DNA of 38,022 bases from an uncultured Clostridium sp. Its GTDB lineage: Bacteria; Bacillota_A; Clostridia; TANB77; CAG-508. Numbering within the stretch: the first letter of the stretch is position 1; every line of letters begins with the position of its first letter. The notes beneath the pieces are model-generated. The model did no database searches. It worked only from the letters and a program-made list of their open reading frames with translations, and had not been told where the DNA came from. Of this stretch, positions 1 to 7,855 are shown piece by piece. The stretch is taken from positions 1 through 38,022 of the forward strand of contig CAMLYR010000004.1 in assembly GCA_946491915.1 (NCBI GenBank), written 5' to 3'. The position numbers and the translations under genes were made by a program.

Positions 1-69
1 AATATATTATAAAAATAAATAATTAAAATAAATATATTATTAAAAAATATTATATTCATCTATTATATA

Positions 70-549
70 TTATCTATGATAAGTTTCACCATTCGATATT
101 TTAAATCCTCTAAAAATTTGTTCCAATAGAAATACACGAATTAATTGATGAGGAAATGTCATTTTAGAAAAACATATCTTTTGGTGAGCTTTTTTTAATA
201 AATCAGAAGAAAGTCCCAAAGAACCACCAATCACAAAAGTAATATTACTTGTCTGCAAAGATAAGTTTTCAATATTTTTTGAGAATTCTTCAGAGGATAG
301 CTCTTTACCAGTTAAATCTAAACAAATCATATAAGAATCTTTTTTTATATGATTTAATATAGAATTAGATTCTTTATTTTTGATTTCATTAGAAAGACTC
401 TCATTCAGTTTATCAGGTATTTTTTCATCAGGTAATTCTATGATATTTAATTTACAATATTTACTTAATCTTTTAGAATATTCATTTATGGCATCTTTTA
501 AATAATTTTCTTTTATTTTTCCAATACATACAATATTTATATTTAACAT
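70..549 (-). CDS. rlmH: 23S rRNA pseudouridine-1915 N3-methyltransferase RlmH
   Basis: RlmH is a SPOUT-class methyltransferase that uses SAM to methylate the pseudouridine at position 1915 in helix 69 of 23S rRNA on the assembled 70S ribosome. The 159-residue product has the usual family length. It shows the SAM-binding knot loop IGGSLG near residues 107-112, the signature MTFPHQLIRVFLLEQIFR at 130-147, and the conserved C-terminal YHR at 157-159. The ATG start is preceded by AAAGGAG. It lies 222 bp downstream of the walJ-like gene on the same strand; Bacillus also keeps yycJ/walJ close to rlmH, so the order supports both calls. A hairpin at 591-646 lies between the two genes, so rlmH may have its own promoter. 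Confidence 0.96.
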   Translation of the reverse strand: MLNINIVCIGKIKENYLKDAINEYSKRLSKYCKLNIIELPDEKIPDKLNESLSNEIKNKESNSILNHIKKDSYMICLDLTGKELSSEEFSKNIENLSLQTSNITFVIGGSLGLSSDLLKKAHQKICFSKMTFPHQLIRVFLLEQIFRGFKISNGETYHR

Positions 550-590
550 ATTAAACTCCTTTGTGAAATTTCAGGTTTAAAAGTTTTTTA

Positions 591-646
591 TTGTATAGGA
601 AGAATCGATTTTTTCTTGACCACATTTAAGATTTTTTCCTATACAA
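591..646. other. inverted repeat between walJ and rlmH
   Basis: The 11-base arms TTGTATAGGAA (591-601) and TTCCTATACAA (636-646) are perfect complements. The inner bases pair partly, through a GATTTTTTCC segment. It sits in the 222 bp between walJ and rlmH. It lacks a clean T-tract on either side, so it may be a weak terminator, an mRNA-processing hairpin or a regulatory site. The function is not known. Confidence 0.45.
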
Positions 647-700
647 CAAGGTTAAGCTTTCTAAAAAACATCTGGAAAGTTACAATAATGGATAAAACAA

Positions 701-770
701 AAAAGGGATTTTTGAGTCCGTCCCCAAAATCCCTAAAAATGTCCCAAACAGAAACGTCCCCAATTGGACA
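701..770. repeat. GAGTCCGTCCCC-type short repeat, copy A, two hairpins
   Basis: The first hairpin has stem AGGGATTTT / AAAATCCCT (704-734) around the core GAGTCCGTCCCC. The second pairs AAATGTCC with GGACATTT further right. The core recurs at 26291-26327 and in both arms of the palindrome at 35486-35816. This copy lies directly after the walJ stop codon and may act as its terminator. Dispersed repeats of this kind resemble REP sequences, but no RAYT transposase gene is in the window. Confidence 0.6.
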
Positions 771-771
771 T

Positions 772-1560
772 TTAAATCGTAACCAATTTACTATGTGTGT
801 CCCTACCTGCAACAGATAATGCTAAAGAATTTTCATTGTAATTACTAGCAATTAATTCTTCGACCACTGTTTTATAGGCAAGCTCTGGAAAATTACTTTC
901 TTTACTTAAGTGACCAAGCATGGCATTTTTTAAACCTGACTTTAATAGAAAAGAAATAGTCTTTCCAGCGATTTGATTTGACAAATGTCCAGATGGTCCA
1001 GCAATTCTAGATTTTAAAGAAAATGGATATGATGAACATTTTAATACTTCTGGGTCATAGTTAGATTCTAACATGACAAATAAACTTTCTTCTAAATTTT
1101 TTAAAATATCATTTGTCATATGTCCAATATCTGTTGCAATACTAATTTTTTTATTTTCATTTAGTATGGTAAATCCGCAAGGGTTTGCAGCATCATGAGG
1201 AATAGAAAATGGATTAATATCCAAATCTCCTATGGAAAATTTTTCTGCAACCTTAAATTTTTTGATATTTTTATCTGCAATTTTATCTCTTTGTTTTGGC
1301 ATAGCATCTAATGTTTCTTGATTAACAAATACAGGTAAATCAAATTTTTTAGAAAATGTTCCTAATCCTTGTACATGGTCAGAATGTTCATGAGTAACTA
1401 AAATACCATCTAAAGAACTAGGATCAACATCTATATCATTTAAGGCTTTTTCTATTTTTTTACTACTGACACCTGCATCAATTAATAATTTTGTATTGTC
1501 TGTTTCAACAAATAAGCTATTTCCACTACTTCCACTATATAAACTACAAAAATTTAGCAT
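772..1560 (-). CDS. walJ: MBL-fold metallo-hydrolase, WalJ/YycJ family
   Basis: This is a metallo-beta-lactamase-fold hydrolase of the YycJ/WalJ group, often encoded near the WalRK cell-wall regulon and proposed to act as a 5'-to-3' exonuclease coordinating replication and division. The 262-residue length fits. The metal-binding signature HEHSDH is at residues 57-62, the N-terminal strand reads CSLYSGSSGNS, and a conserved LLIDAG follows at about 25-30. Later metal ligands are plausible in the IPHDA and ATDIGH segments. Its position upstream of rlmH matches the Bacillus yycJ-rlmH neighbourhood. The ribosome site is weak (AGGAAAGAG lies rather far upstream of the ATG). The substrate is not shown by the sequence. 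Confidence 0.9.
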   Translation of the reverse strand: MLNFCSLYSGSSGNSLFVETDNTKLLIDAGVSSKKIEKALNDIDVDPSSLDGILVTHEHSDHVQGLGTFSKKFDLPVFVNQETLDAMPKQRDKIADKNIKKFKVAEKFSIGDLDINPFSIPHDAANPCGFTILNENKKISIATDIGHMTNDILKNLEESLFVMLESNYDPEVLKCSSYPFSLKSRIAGPSGHLSNQIAGKTISFLLKSGLKNAMLGHLSKESNFPELAYKTVVEELIASNYNENSLALSVAGRDTHSKLVTI

Positions 1561-1670
1561 AATTTCTCAATCTCTTTCCTTTGTTTATTTCTTTTGAATA
1601 TATATTTTCTTTCATTTTGTTTTCTTCATGTTTTTAGTACACAGAAAAATTAGTCTATTATTTAGTCATG

Positions 1671-1712
1671 TAAAATTATTGTGTTAAAATTATTGTGTTA
1701 AAATTATTCTGT
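1671..1712. repeat. 14-bp unit repeated three times across the murA stop codon
   Basis: Three adjacent copies of TAAAATTATTGTGT (1671-1684, 1685-1698, and 1699-1712 with one change) run through the 3' end of murA. Read on the minus strand, the copy nearest the gene supplies the last codons and the TAA stop at 1704-1706. Confidence 0.8.
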
Positions 1713-2963
1713 TACTCTTTCAATTTTTGCACCTATTTTTCTAAATTTTTCTTCTATATTTTCATATCCTCTATCGATATGTTCTAGATTATAGATTTCT
1801 GTTACACCTTCAGCAGCAGTACCTGCAATAACTAAAGCGGCTCCAGCTCTTAAGTCTGAAGAATATACAGGTGCACCTGATAATTTTTTAACACCTTCAA
1901 AAAAGGCGGTTTTTCCATGGGCAGTAATTTTTGCTCCCATTTTATTTAATTCTTCTGTATATTGGAATCTAGAATCCCAGATACTTTCATTGATTGTACT
2001 TGTCCCATTAGCAAGTGATAAAACAACTCCCATCTGTGGCTGTAAATCTGTAGGAAAACCAGGATATGGTAATGTTTTAATGGTTGCTTTATTAGGTCTT
2101 TTATTGCACCAAACACGAATACTGTCACCATTGTCTTCTACATTACCACCAATTTCTAATATTTTAGCAGTAATAGACTCTAAGTGTTTCGTGATACAAT
2201 TTTTGATTAATAAGTCACCTTTTGTTGCAACTGCAGCAAGCATAAAAGTACCTGCTTCAATTTGATCAGGAACAACAGAATAAGTAGCATTTCCATGTAG
2301 TTTTTCAACTCCATTAATTTTAATCACATCTGTACCTGCTCCTCTAATATCTGCGCCCATGGTATTTAAAAAGTTTGCAACATCTACAATATGTGGTTCT
2401 TTAGCAGCATTGTCAATAATGGTTGTTCCTTTGGCAAGTACTGCTGATAACATAACATTAATAGTAGCTCCAACTGATACAATATCCATATAAATAGGAC
2501 ATCCTTTTAATTTTTTAGCTTTTGCATAAATTTTACCTTTTTCTACAGTAACATTTGCGCCTAATAATTCAAATCCTTTAATATGTTGATCGATTGGTCT
2601 TGCACCTAATTTACAACCTCCAGGCATACCAACTTCAATTTCACCTTTTCGACTAAGCATAGCTCCAATAATATAATAAGAAGCTCTAAATTTACTGGTT
2701 AAATCTAAAGGTGCTTTCGTTGTGGTGATATTTGATGTATCAATTGTGATACTGTGAGCATCATTCCAAGTAATTTTTGCTCCTAATTTTTCTAATATTG
2801 TGCAAGATATTTTTATATCACTAATATTTGGTAGATTTTCTATTGTACATACACCATCAATTAAAAGAGTAGCTGGTAAAATTGCAACGGCAGCATTTTT
2901 GGCACCGCTAATGGTTACTTCTCCTTTTAGTGGTGTGGGTCCTTTTACAACTAATTTTTCCAA
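1704..2963 (-). CDS. murA: UDP-N-acetylglucosamine 1-carboxyvinyltransferase MurA
   Basis: MurA transfers enolpyruvate from phosphoenolpyruvate to UDP-GlcNAc, the first committed step of peptidoglycan synthesis, in the cytoplasm. The catalytic loop GGCKLGARPID carries the active-site cysteine (about C117), which is the residue fosfomycin alkylates. The substrate residues K22 and N23 are in GAKNAA near the N terminus. The length of about 419 residues is typical. A TTG at 2978 is also in frame, but the TTG at 2963 follows GGGGGT by seven bases and gives the normal start MEKLVVKG, so it is preferred. The gene lies between spoIIR and walJ on the same strand. Many Firmicutes have two MurA paralogues; which one this is cannot be told here. 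Confidence 0.95.
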   Translation of the reverse strand: MEKLVVKGPTPLKGEVTISGAKNAAVAILPATLLIDGVCTIENLPNISDIKISCTILEKLGAKITWNDAHSITIDTSNITTTKAPLDLTSKFRASYYIIGAMLSRKGEIEVGMPGGCKLGARPIDQHIKGFELLGANVTVEKGKIYAKAKKLKGCPIYMDIVSVGATINVMLSAVLAKGTTIIDNAAKEPHIVDVANFLNTMGADIRGAGTDVIKINGVEKLHGNATYSVVPDQIEAGTFMLAAVATKGDLLIKNCITKHLESITAKILEIGGNVEDNGDSIRVWCNKRPNKATIKTLPYPGFPTDLQPQMGVVLSLANGTSTINESIWDSRFQYTEELNKMGAKITAHGKTAFFEGVKKLSGAPVYSSDLRAGAALVIAGTAAEGVTEIYNLEHIDRGYENIEEKFRKIGAKIERVTE

Positions 2964-3080
2964 TTTATATACCCCCAATAAAATTTATATAATGAATTTT
3001 AACATAAGAACTTGACCTCACATAGCAATCATAGATTGCGGTTTGGTGTCACAGAACTTTGTTGTCTTTGACAATAAAAT

Positions 3081-3110
3081 AGAGTGTATATTATTTTACA
3101 CTCTACTTTT
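3081..3110 (-). terminator. terminator after spoIIR
   Basis: The perfect 8-base arms AGAGTGTA (3081-3088) and TACACTCT (3097-3104) flank an 8-base loop. On the minus strand the stem is followed by ATTTTATT, and on the plus strand by ACTTTTCTT. It lies 43 bp downstream of the spoIIR stop and separates it from murA. Confidence 0.7.
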
Positions 3111-3146
3111 CTTATAAACTATATCATAAACCAATTGAGATTGCAA

Positions 3147-3815
3147 CTATTTTTTAGCAGTAATTAGACCTGTATTATTTAATATTTCTAATATCTTAAA
3201 TTTTAATTTAAAAGTAATATTTTCTTCATTGTCAGATACAATAGAAAATTCTTCATCAGTTAATGAATTTTGTAAGTCTTCTTTTGATTCTTCAGGGACG
3301 ATTCCAGAAGAAGCATCTACAAAACATAAAGGAGGAAACATGACACACCACCAATTTTGTCCTTTTGCTTCACCAATTTCTACTTTTAAAGCATCATAAT
3401 ATCCTGCTGGAAGAGAAAAATCCCCATAATGTTTTGTTGGAAACTCAAAATTTCCGATATGAACATTAACAGAATAGTCAAATCCTTCATCTTTTATAGT
3501 ATCTAAAGCAATTTCTTTAAATTTGTCAATATTTTTATTAGCAAGTGCAATTGCTTCTTCTTTAGAAGTACAATTTGCACATAAAGTATTCATATATTCT
3601 AATAAGTTATCTCTAACAATATATTTTAAATTTTGATCAATAGCAGAATCACTATTTGCAATGACATGTAAACGAAAAACGGAATCAGCAATGTCGGTAG
3701 AAACATCATTGGCGTAAGATATGGCACAAATGGTAGTATAGGCAAAAAATAGAAATGTTAAAATGATTACCATTTTTACCTTGGAATGATTACATAATTT
3801 TAAAAATTTTTTCAT
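3147..3815 (-). CDS. spoIIR: stage II sporulation protein R
   Basis: SpoIIR is the forespore-made signal that triggers SpoIIGA to process pro-sigma-E in the mother cell. The 222-residue protein has a basic N terminus and one hydrophobic segment at about residues 14-35 (signal or anchor). The family signature RLHVIANSDS follows at about 48-57, then a D-Q-x-L-K stretch with VRD. A further conserved block, NWWCVMFPPLCF, is visible at about 157-168. The ATG is preceded by GGAGGT. It is monocistronic by appearance: a terminator follows and a divergent gene lies upstream. Forespore (sigma-F) expression is expected for the family, but no sigma-F promoter could be assigned with confidence. Confidence 0.95.
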   Translation of the reverse strand: MKKFLKLCNHSKVKMVIILTFLFFAYTTICAISYANDVSTDIADSVFRLHVIANSDSAIDQNLKYIVRDNLLEYMNTLCANCTSKEEAIALANKNIDKFKEIALDTIKDEGFDYSVNVHIGNFEFPTKHYGDFSLPAGYYDALKVEIGEAKGQNWWCVMFPPLCFVDASSGIVPEESKEDLQNSLTDEEFSIVSDNEENITFKLKFKILEILNNTGLITAKK

Positions 3816-3926
3816 AAGTTACCTCCAATAAACTTTTTTTGTAAAATATTCTTTAAGATAAGTATTAACAAAATAAGAAAAAATATACATTGTCGAAAAA
3901 AAACGATGATTTTCTTTGAAATATGA

Positions 3927-3960
3927 TTGACATATTTGTAATGAAATGGTAAAATTTACC
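3927..3960 (+). promoter_or_regulatory. sigma-A type promoter with palindrome over the -10 box
   Basis: TTGACA (3927-3932) and TAAAAT (3950-3955) are separated by 17 bp, upstream of the gene at 4025. The -10 box lies inside the palindrome GGTAAAATTTACC (3948-3960), which is a plausible repressor site. Confidence 0.7.
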
Positions 3961-4024
3961 AGTAAGCAAAATAAAGAAATTAGCAATTCCGTATGTTTAT
4001 ATGAATTTGAAAGGAATGTTTGTG

Positions 4025-4480
4025 ATGGAAAATATAACAAAAGAAAAAAATTGTGCATTTTATGCAAGTGATTATCATTTTGAAATGATTAGTTTACCAT
4101 ACATTAGTAAAAGTATGGATGAAAACAAAGAAATCGTTATATTAACTGAAAACAATTTAAAAGATACAGTAAATACATTAATATCAAAAATGAATTTAAA
4201 AGAAGAAAAACAAAAGAAAATATTGTCATTAGATTGGAATAATAATGATTTGAAAAAGTTTAAAGAAATTAGTAAAAAAAGTAAAGAAAATGTGGATATG
4301 GTTATTTTTATTAAAGGAAAACAAAATTATATTAAAAATATTAATAAAAATATTGAAAAATGGGTGACAGCGAATAATCATATAAAAATCATTGATTGTT
4401 ATGAGTTTTTTGAAATAGAAGAAAAAATAGACGATATTGCTAAAGAATATGATAAAGTCCTAGGGACATCTAGGATATAG
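4025..4480 (+). CDS. small soluble protein, possibly MEDS-like; function unknown
   Basis: The 151-residue product has no signal peptide or membrane segment and is rich in lysine, isoleucine and asparagine. The order of its segments suggests an alternating alpha/beta fold: an N-terminal strand (CAFYASDYHFEMI), a helix, then the strand EIVILTE, a lysine-rich middle, and the strands DMVIFIKG and HIKIIDCYEFFE. The opening is loosely like the MEDS/DcmR sensory domain, but this is a weak impression and no function is assigned. The ATG at 4025 is chosen over one at 4001 because AAAGGAATG lies about nine bases before it. The gene stands alone, divergent from spoIIR. It has its own consensus promoter and is followed by a hairpin that repeats the GGTAAA/TTTACC motif. 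Confidence 0.75.
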   Translation: MENITKEKNCAFYASDYHFEMISLPYISKSMDENKEIVILTENNLKDTVNTLISKMNLKEEKQKKILSLDWNNNDLKKFKEISKKSKENVDMVIFIKGKQNYIKNINKNIEKWVTANNHIKIIDCYEFFEIEEKIDDIAKEYDKVLGTSRI

Positions 4481-4512
4481 ACATAATAAAAAAGAAAAAT
4501 AAGAAGTAAAAT

Positions 4513-4535
4513 GGCAGGTAAATTTTTTACCTGTC
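4513..4535 (+). terminator. hairpin after the gene at 4025
   Basis: The arms GGCAGGTAAA and TTTACCTGTC (one G-T pair) enclose a 3-base loop. No T-tract follows, so it is either a weak terminator or a protein site. The inner GGTAAA/TTTACC motif is the same as in the promoter palindrome at 3948-3960. Confidence 0.5.
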
Positions 4536-4540
4536 AATAA

Positions 4541-4569
4541 TTGACTAATATAAAATTATGGTGTAATAT
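4541..4569 (+). promoter_or_regulatory. promoter of the UDP-sugar pyrophosphorylase gene
   Basis: TTGACT (4541-4546) and TAATAT (4564-4569) are spaced by 17 bp. The -10 box ends 36 bp before the chosen ATG. Confidence 0.65.
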
Positions 4570-4605
4570 AAGTGTGGTTTTAAAATTTTAGAAAGGATGA
4601 AAACT

Positions 4606-5856
4606 ATGGATACAGAATTAGAAGAAGTGAAAGATATACTAAAAAAATATGGTCAAGAACATTTATTAAATCATTACGATGACCTAGATGATAAGAAAAA
4701 GGAAATATTATTAAAACAAATTAATCATATTGATTTTGAACTTGTAAACAAATTATATGATAGTACAAAAGAACAAAAAATAAATACTAATGATAAAATT
4801 ACACCAATTAATTATCTAGATAAATACAAATTAAATGATCAATATAAATATTATGAATCTATAGGAAAAAAGGCAATTAAAGAAGGAAAGTTAGCTGCAG
4901 TTACAATGGCTGGAGGACAAGGAACAAGATTAGGACATAGTGGACCAAAAGGGACATATGATATTGGATTAGATTCACACAAATCTTTATTTGAATTATT
5001 ATCTGATAATTTAAAAGAAGAAGGAAAGAAATATGATGTTATCATTCCTTGGTTTATTATGACAAGTAGAGAAAATAATAAAGATACAGTTGATTTTTTT
5101 GAAAAACATAGATATTTTGGTTATAAAAAAGATAAAAATATCTTTTTCTTTGAGCAAGGTGAACTTCCTATGATGGATACAGAAGGTAAGATACTAATTG
5201 GAGAAGATGGATTAATCAAACTTGCTGCAGATGGTCATGGAGGAATTTATGAATCACTAGTAAAAAATAAGATGACAAAAAAAATGAGAGAATTAGGTAT
5301 TGAATGGGTATTTATTGGTGGAGTAGACAACTGTTTGGTAAAAATGGTAGACCCTGTTCTAATGGGAATTGCCATTGATAAAAAAGTAACAGTAGCTTGT
5401 AAATCAGTTGTAAAAGCGAACCCACATGAAAAAGTTGGGGTATTTTGTAAAAGAAATGGAAGACCAAATGTCATTGAATATTCAGAAATTACAGATGAAA
5501 TGGCAGAAGCAACTGATGAAAATGGAGAATTACTATATGGTGAATCACATATATTATGTAATTTATTTAGTATTGATGCAATTGAAAGAATGGGGGCAGA
5601 ACCATTACCATATCATGTTGCATTTAAAAAAGCAAAATATATTGATAAAGATGGAAATTTAGTTGTACCAGATTCACCAAATGCCTATAAATTCGAAGCA
5701 TTTTTATTTGATGCTTTTGGTGAAGTCGATGATATGGCAGTTTTAAGAGTAAAAAGAGAAGAAGAATTTGCACCAGTAAAAAATAGTGATGAAAAAGGTG
5801 TGGATTGCCCATCAACAGCTAGAGAATTGTATAAGAAATTTTATCATTTAGATTAA
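4606..5856 (+). CDS. UDPGP-family UTP:sugar-1-phosphate uridylyltransferase
   Basis: This enzyme joins UTP to a sugar-1-phosphate to make a UDP-sugar and pyrophosphate. The 416-residue protein belongs to the UDPGP type 1 family, which includes eukaryotic UDP-GlcNAc/GalNAc and UDP-glucose pyrophosphorylases, rather than the GalU family. The nucleotide-binding motif MAGGQGTRLG is at about residues 101-110, followed by a GPKGTYDIG loop. Further family blocks are an IIPWFIMTS strand, a GHGGIYESL loop and IGGVDNCLVK. GlcNAc-1-P is the more likely substrate from the resemblance to the AGX group, but glucose-1-P cannot be excluded. The ATG at 4606 is preferred because GAAAGGA lies eight bases upstream. 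The next gene encodes a phosphoglucomutase, which would supply the sugar-1-phosphate. Confidence 0.88.
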   Translation: MDTELEEVKDILKKYGQEHLLNHYDDLDDKKKEILLKQINHIDFELVNKLYDSTKEQKINTNDKITPINYLDKYKLNDQYKYYESIGKKAIKEGKLAAVTMAGGQGTRLGHSGPKGTYDIGLDSHKSLFELLSDNLKEEGKKYDVIIPWFIMTSRENNKDTVDFFEKHRYFGYKKDKNIFFFEQGELPMMDTEGKILIGEDGLIKLAADGHGGIYESLVKNKMTKKMRELGIEWVFIGGVDNCLVKMVDPVLMGIAIDKKVTVACKSVVKANPHEKVGVFCKRNGRPNVIEYSEITDEMAEATDENGELLYGESHILCNLFSIDAIERMGAEPLPYHVAFKKAKYIDKDGNLVVPDSPNAYKFEAFLFDAFGEVDDMAVLRVKREEEFAPVKNSDEKGVDCPSTARELYKKFYHLD

Positions 5857-5891
5857 AAATATTTATATTTCAAGTTTTAATAAATTATGTA

Positions 5892-5926
5892 GATGGTGCT
5901 GTAAAATATACAGCATCATTTTTTTT
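5892..5926 (+). terminator. rho-independent terminator
   Basis: GATGGTGCTGTA and TACAGCATC form a strong stem with a short AAATA loop. It is followed by an uninterrupted run of eight T. It ends transcription of the pyrophosphorylase gene before the mutase gene. Confidence 0.88.
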
Positions 5927-6080
5927 CGTTACAAGTTAATGGTACAAAAAAATTAAATATAGAAAACCATTAACTGACAACTTTTTTGCTTAAATTTTTA
6001 TGAAAGACTTTTTTTCTCATTTTTTTTATGATACGATAGCAAAAGAGAAATAAAAAATATGTAAAAAAGGAGGTCATTAT

Positions 6081-7808
6081 ATGAATTACTTAGAAGAATA
6101 CAAAAAATGGTGTGAAAGTCCAGAATTTGACGAAGAAACTAAAAAAGAATTACAAGCAATAAAAAATGACGAGAAAGAAATAGAGGATAGATTTTATAAA
6201 GAATTAGAATTTGGAACAGCAGGACTTAGAGGTGTAATTGGAGCAGGAACAAACAGAATGAATCAATATACAGTAGGAAAAGCAACACAAGGATTAGCAA
6301 ATTATATATTAGAACAAGGAACGCAAGATAAAGGGGTAGCCATTAGTTATGATTCTAGAAAAATGTCAAAAGAATTTAGTATGCAAACAGCCTTGATTTT
6401 ATGTGCAAATGGAGTTAAAACATATTTATTTGAAAGTTTAAGACCAGTTCCTGAATTATCTTTTGCAATACGAGAATTAAAATGTACAGCTGGAATTATG
6501 ATAACAGCAAGTCATAATCCACCAAAATATAACGGATATAAAGTATATTGGGATGATGGGGCACAAATTGTATCACCAAGAGATAAAGATATTATTGCAA
6601 AAGTTAGAGCAGTTGAAAGTTTTTCAGAAATAAAACAAATGTCAGAAGAGGAAGCAAAAGATAAAGGATTACTAAACTTTGTAGGAACAGAAATGGATGA
6701 CAAATATATTGAAAAATTGAAAAGTTTAATCTTAAATCCAGAAATTGTGAAAGAGCAAGGTAAGAAATTAAAAGTGGTCTATACACCATTACATGGAACA
6801 GGAAATATGGTGGCAGAAAGATTATTAAAAGAAATTGGAATTGAAAATCTATATGTTGTTCCAGAACAAAAAGAACCAGATGGAAATTTTCCAACAGTAG
6901 ATTATCCAAATCCAGAAGACCCAAAAGCATTTAAATTAGCCTTAGAATTAGCGAAAAAAGTAGATGCAGATGTTGTATTAGCAACTGATCCAGATGCTGA
7001 TAGATTAGGAATTTTTGCAAAAGATAGCAAAACAGGACAATATAAAGATTATACAGGAAATATGTCAGCATTATTAATTGCAGAATACAGAATCTCTCAA
7101 ATGAAAGAAAAAGGTATCTTACCTAAAAACGGAATGATGATAACCACAATTGTATCTTCAAATTTAACAAAAGCAATCGGAGAATATTATGGATTAGACG
7201 TTATTGAAGTATTAACTGGATTTAAAAATATTGGTGCCATTATGAGAAAGGCAGAAGAAAATAGAGACAAAGAATATGTATTTGGTTTTGAAGAAAGTTA
7301 TGGATGTTTAATTGGAGATTATGCAAGAGATAAAGATGGAATTGCAGCAGTTATGGCACTTTGTGAGGCAGCATGTTATTATCAATCAAAAGGAATGACA
7401 TTATGGGATCAAATGATAGCCATCTATGAAAAATATGGATATTATAAAGAAACGCAAGTATCTATTGTAAGAGAAGGAGCAGAAGGTGCTGAAGAAATCA
7501 AACAAATCATGACAAATACACGTAATAAAGATATAGAAAAGATTGGAGATTACAAGGTTTTAACATTTAAAGATATAGAGAAAGACTATGTAAAAAATAT
7601 GATAACAGGGGAAGAAAGTAAGAGTGGTCTTCCAAAGTCAAATGTATTATATTATGAATTAGAAGACAACAATTGGTGTTGTATCAGACCATCAGGAACA
7701 GAACCTAAGATAAAATTATATATGGGCGTAAAAGGAAAGACGGATGAAGAAGCAACGAAAAAATTAGAAGATTTAAAACAAGCTATGTTAGATGTTGTGA
7801 AACTCTAG
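6081..7808 (+). CDS. pgcA: phosphoglucomutase/phosphomannomutase (alpha-D-phosphohexomutase)
   Basis: It interconverts hexose-6-phosphate and hexose-1-phosphate through a phosphoserine enzyme. All four hallmarks of the alpha-D-phosphohexomutase superfamily are visible in the 575-residue protein: the phosphoserine loop TASHNPPKYNG (serine near 144), the metal loop DPDADR (303-308), the sugar loop GFEESYG (402-408) and the phosphate loop RPSGTEPKIK near 536. The length and the N-terminal FGTAGLRG motif match the PgcA/PgmB-like long form in Firmicutes. A strong AAGGAGGTC precedes the ATG. It follows the UDP-sugar pyrophosphorylase gene after a terminator, and the two steps are consecutive in UDP-sugar synthesis for wall and glycolipid polymers. 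The exact hexose specificity is not shown by sequence. Confidence 0.94.
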   Translation: MNYLEEYKKWCESPEFDEETKKELQAIKNDEKEIEDRFYKELEFGTAGLRGVIGAGTNRMNQYTVGKATQGLANYILEQGTQDKGVAISYDSRKMSKEFSMQTALILCANGVKTYLFESLRPVPELSFAIRELKCTAGIMITASHNPPKYNGYKVYWDDGAQIVSPRDKDIIAKVRAVESFSEIKQMSEEEAKDKGLLNFVGTEMDDKYIEKLKSLILNPEIVKEQGKKLKVVYTPLHGTGNMVAERLLKEIGIENLYVVPEQKEPDGNFPTVDYPNPEDPKAFKLALELAKKVDADVVLATDPDADRLGIFAKDSKTGQYKDYTGNMSALLIAEYRISQMKEKGILPKNGMMITTIVSSNLTKAIGEYYGLDVIEVLTGFKNIGAIMRKAEENRDKEYVFGFEESYGCLIGDYARDKDGIAAVMALCEAACYYQSKGMTLWDQMIAIYEKYGYYKETQVSIVREGAEGAEEIKQIMTNTRNKDIEKIGDYKVLTFKDIEKDYVKNMITGEESKSGLPKSNVLYYELEDNNWCCIRPSGTEPKIKLYMGVKGKTDEEATKKLEDLKQAMLDVVKL

Positions 7809-7813
7809 GAAAC

Positions 7814-7855
7814 TTTAGGGACGTGTCAAAATGGACATTTTGACACGTCCCTAAA
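7814..7855. terminator. 42-bp near-perfect palindrome, shared terminator
   Basis: TTTAGGGACGTGTCAAAATG pairs perfectly with its complement on the other side of a 2-base loop. It lies between the convergent mutase and ttcA-like genes and overlaps the last codon and stop of the latter. A bidirectional terminator role is likely. The GGGACG/CGTCCC ends recall the dispersed GTCCGTCCCC repeats. Confidence 0.75.

Noticed and set aside
616..819. Open frame of 67 codons on the plus strand between rlmH and walJ
   Set aside because: It runs through two hairpins and the short repeat and overlaps the end of walJ; there is no ribosome site or protein-like composition.
2990..3060. GCAATC/GATTGC inverted repeat in the murA leader as a riboswitch
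   Set aside because: The stem is short, the outer bases pair poorly, and no known riboswitch or T-box motif is present.
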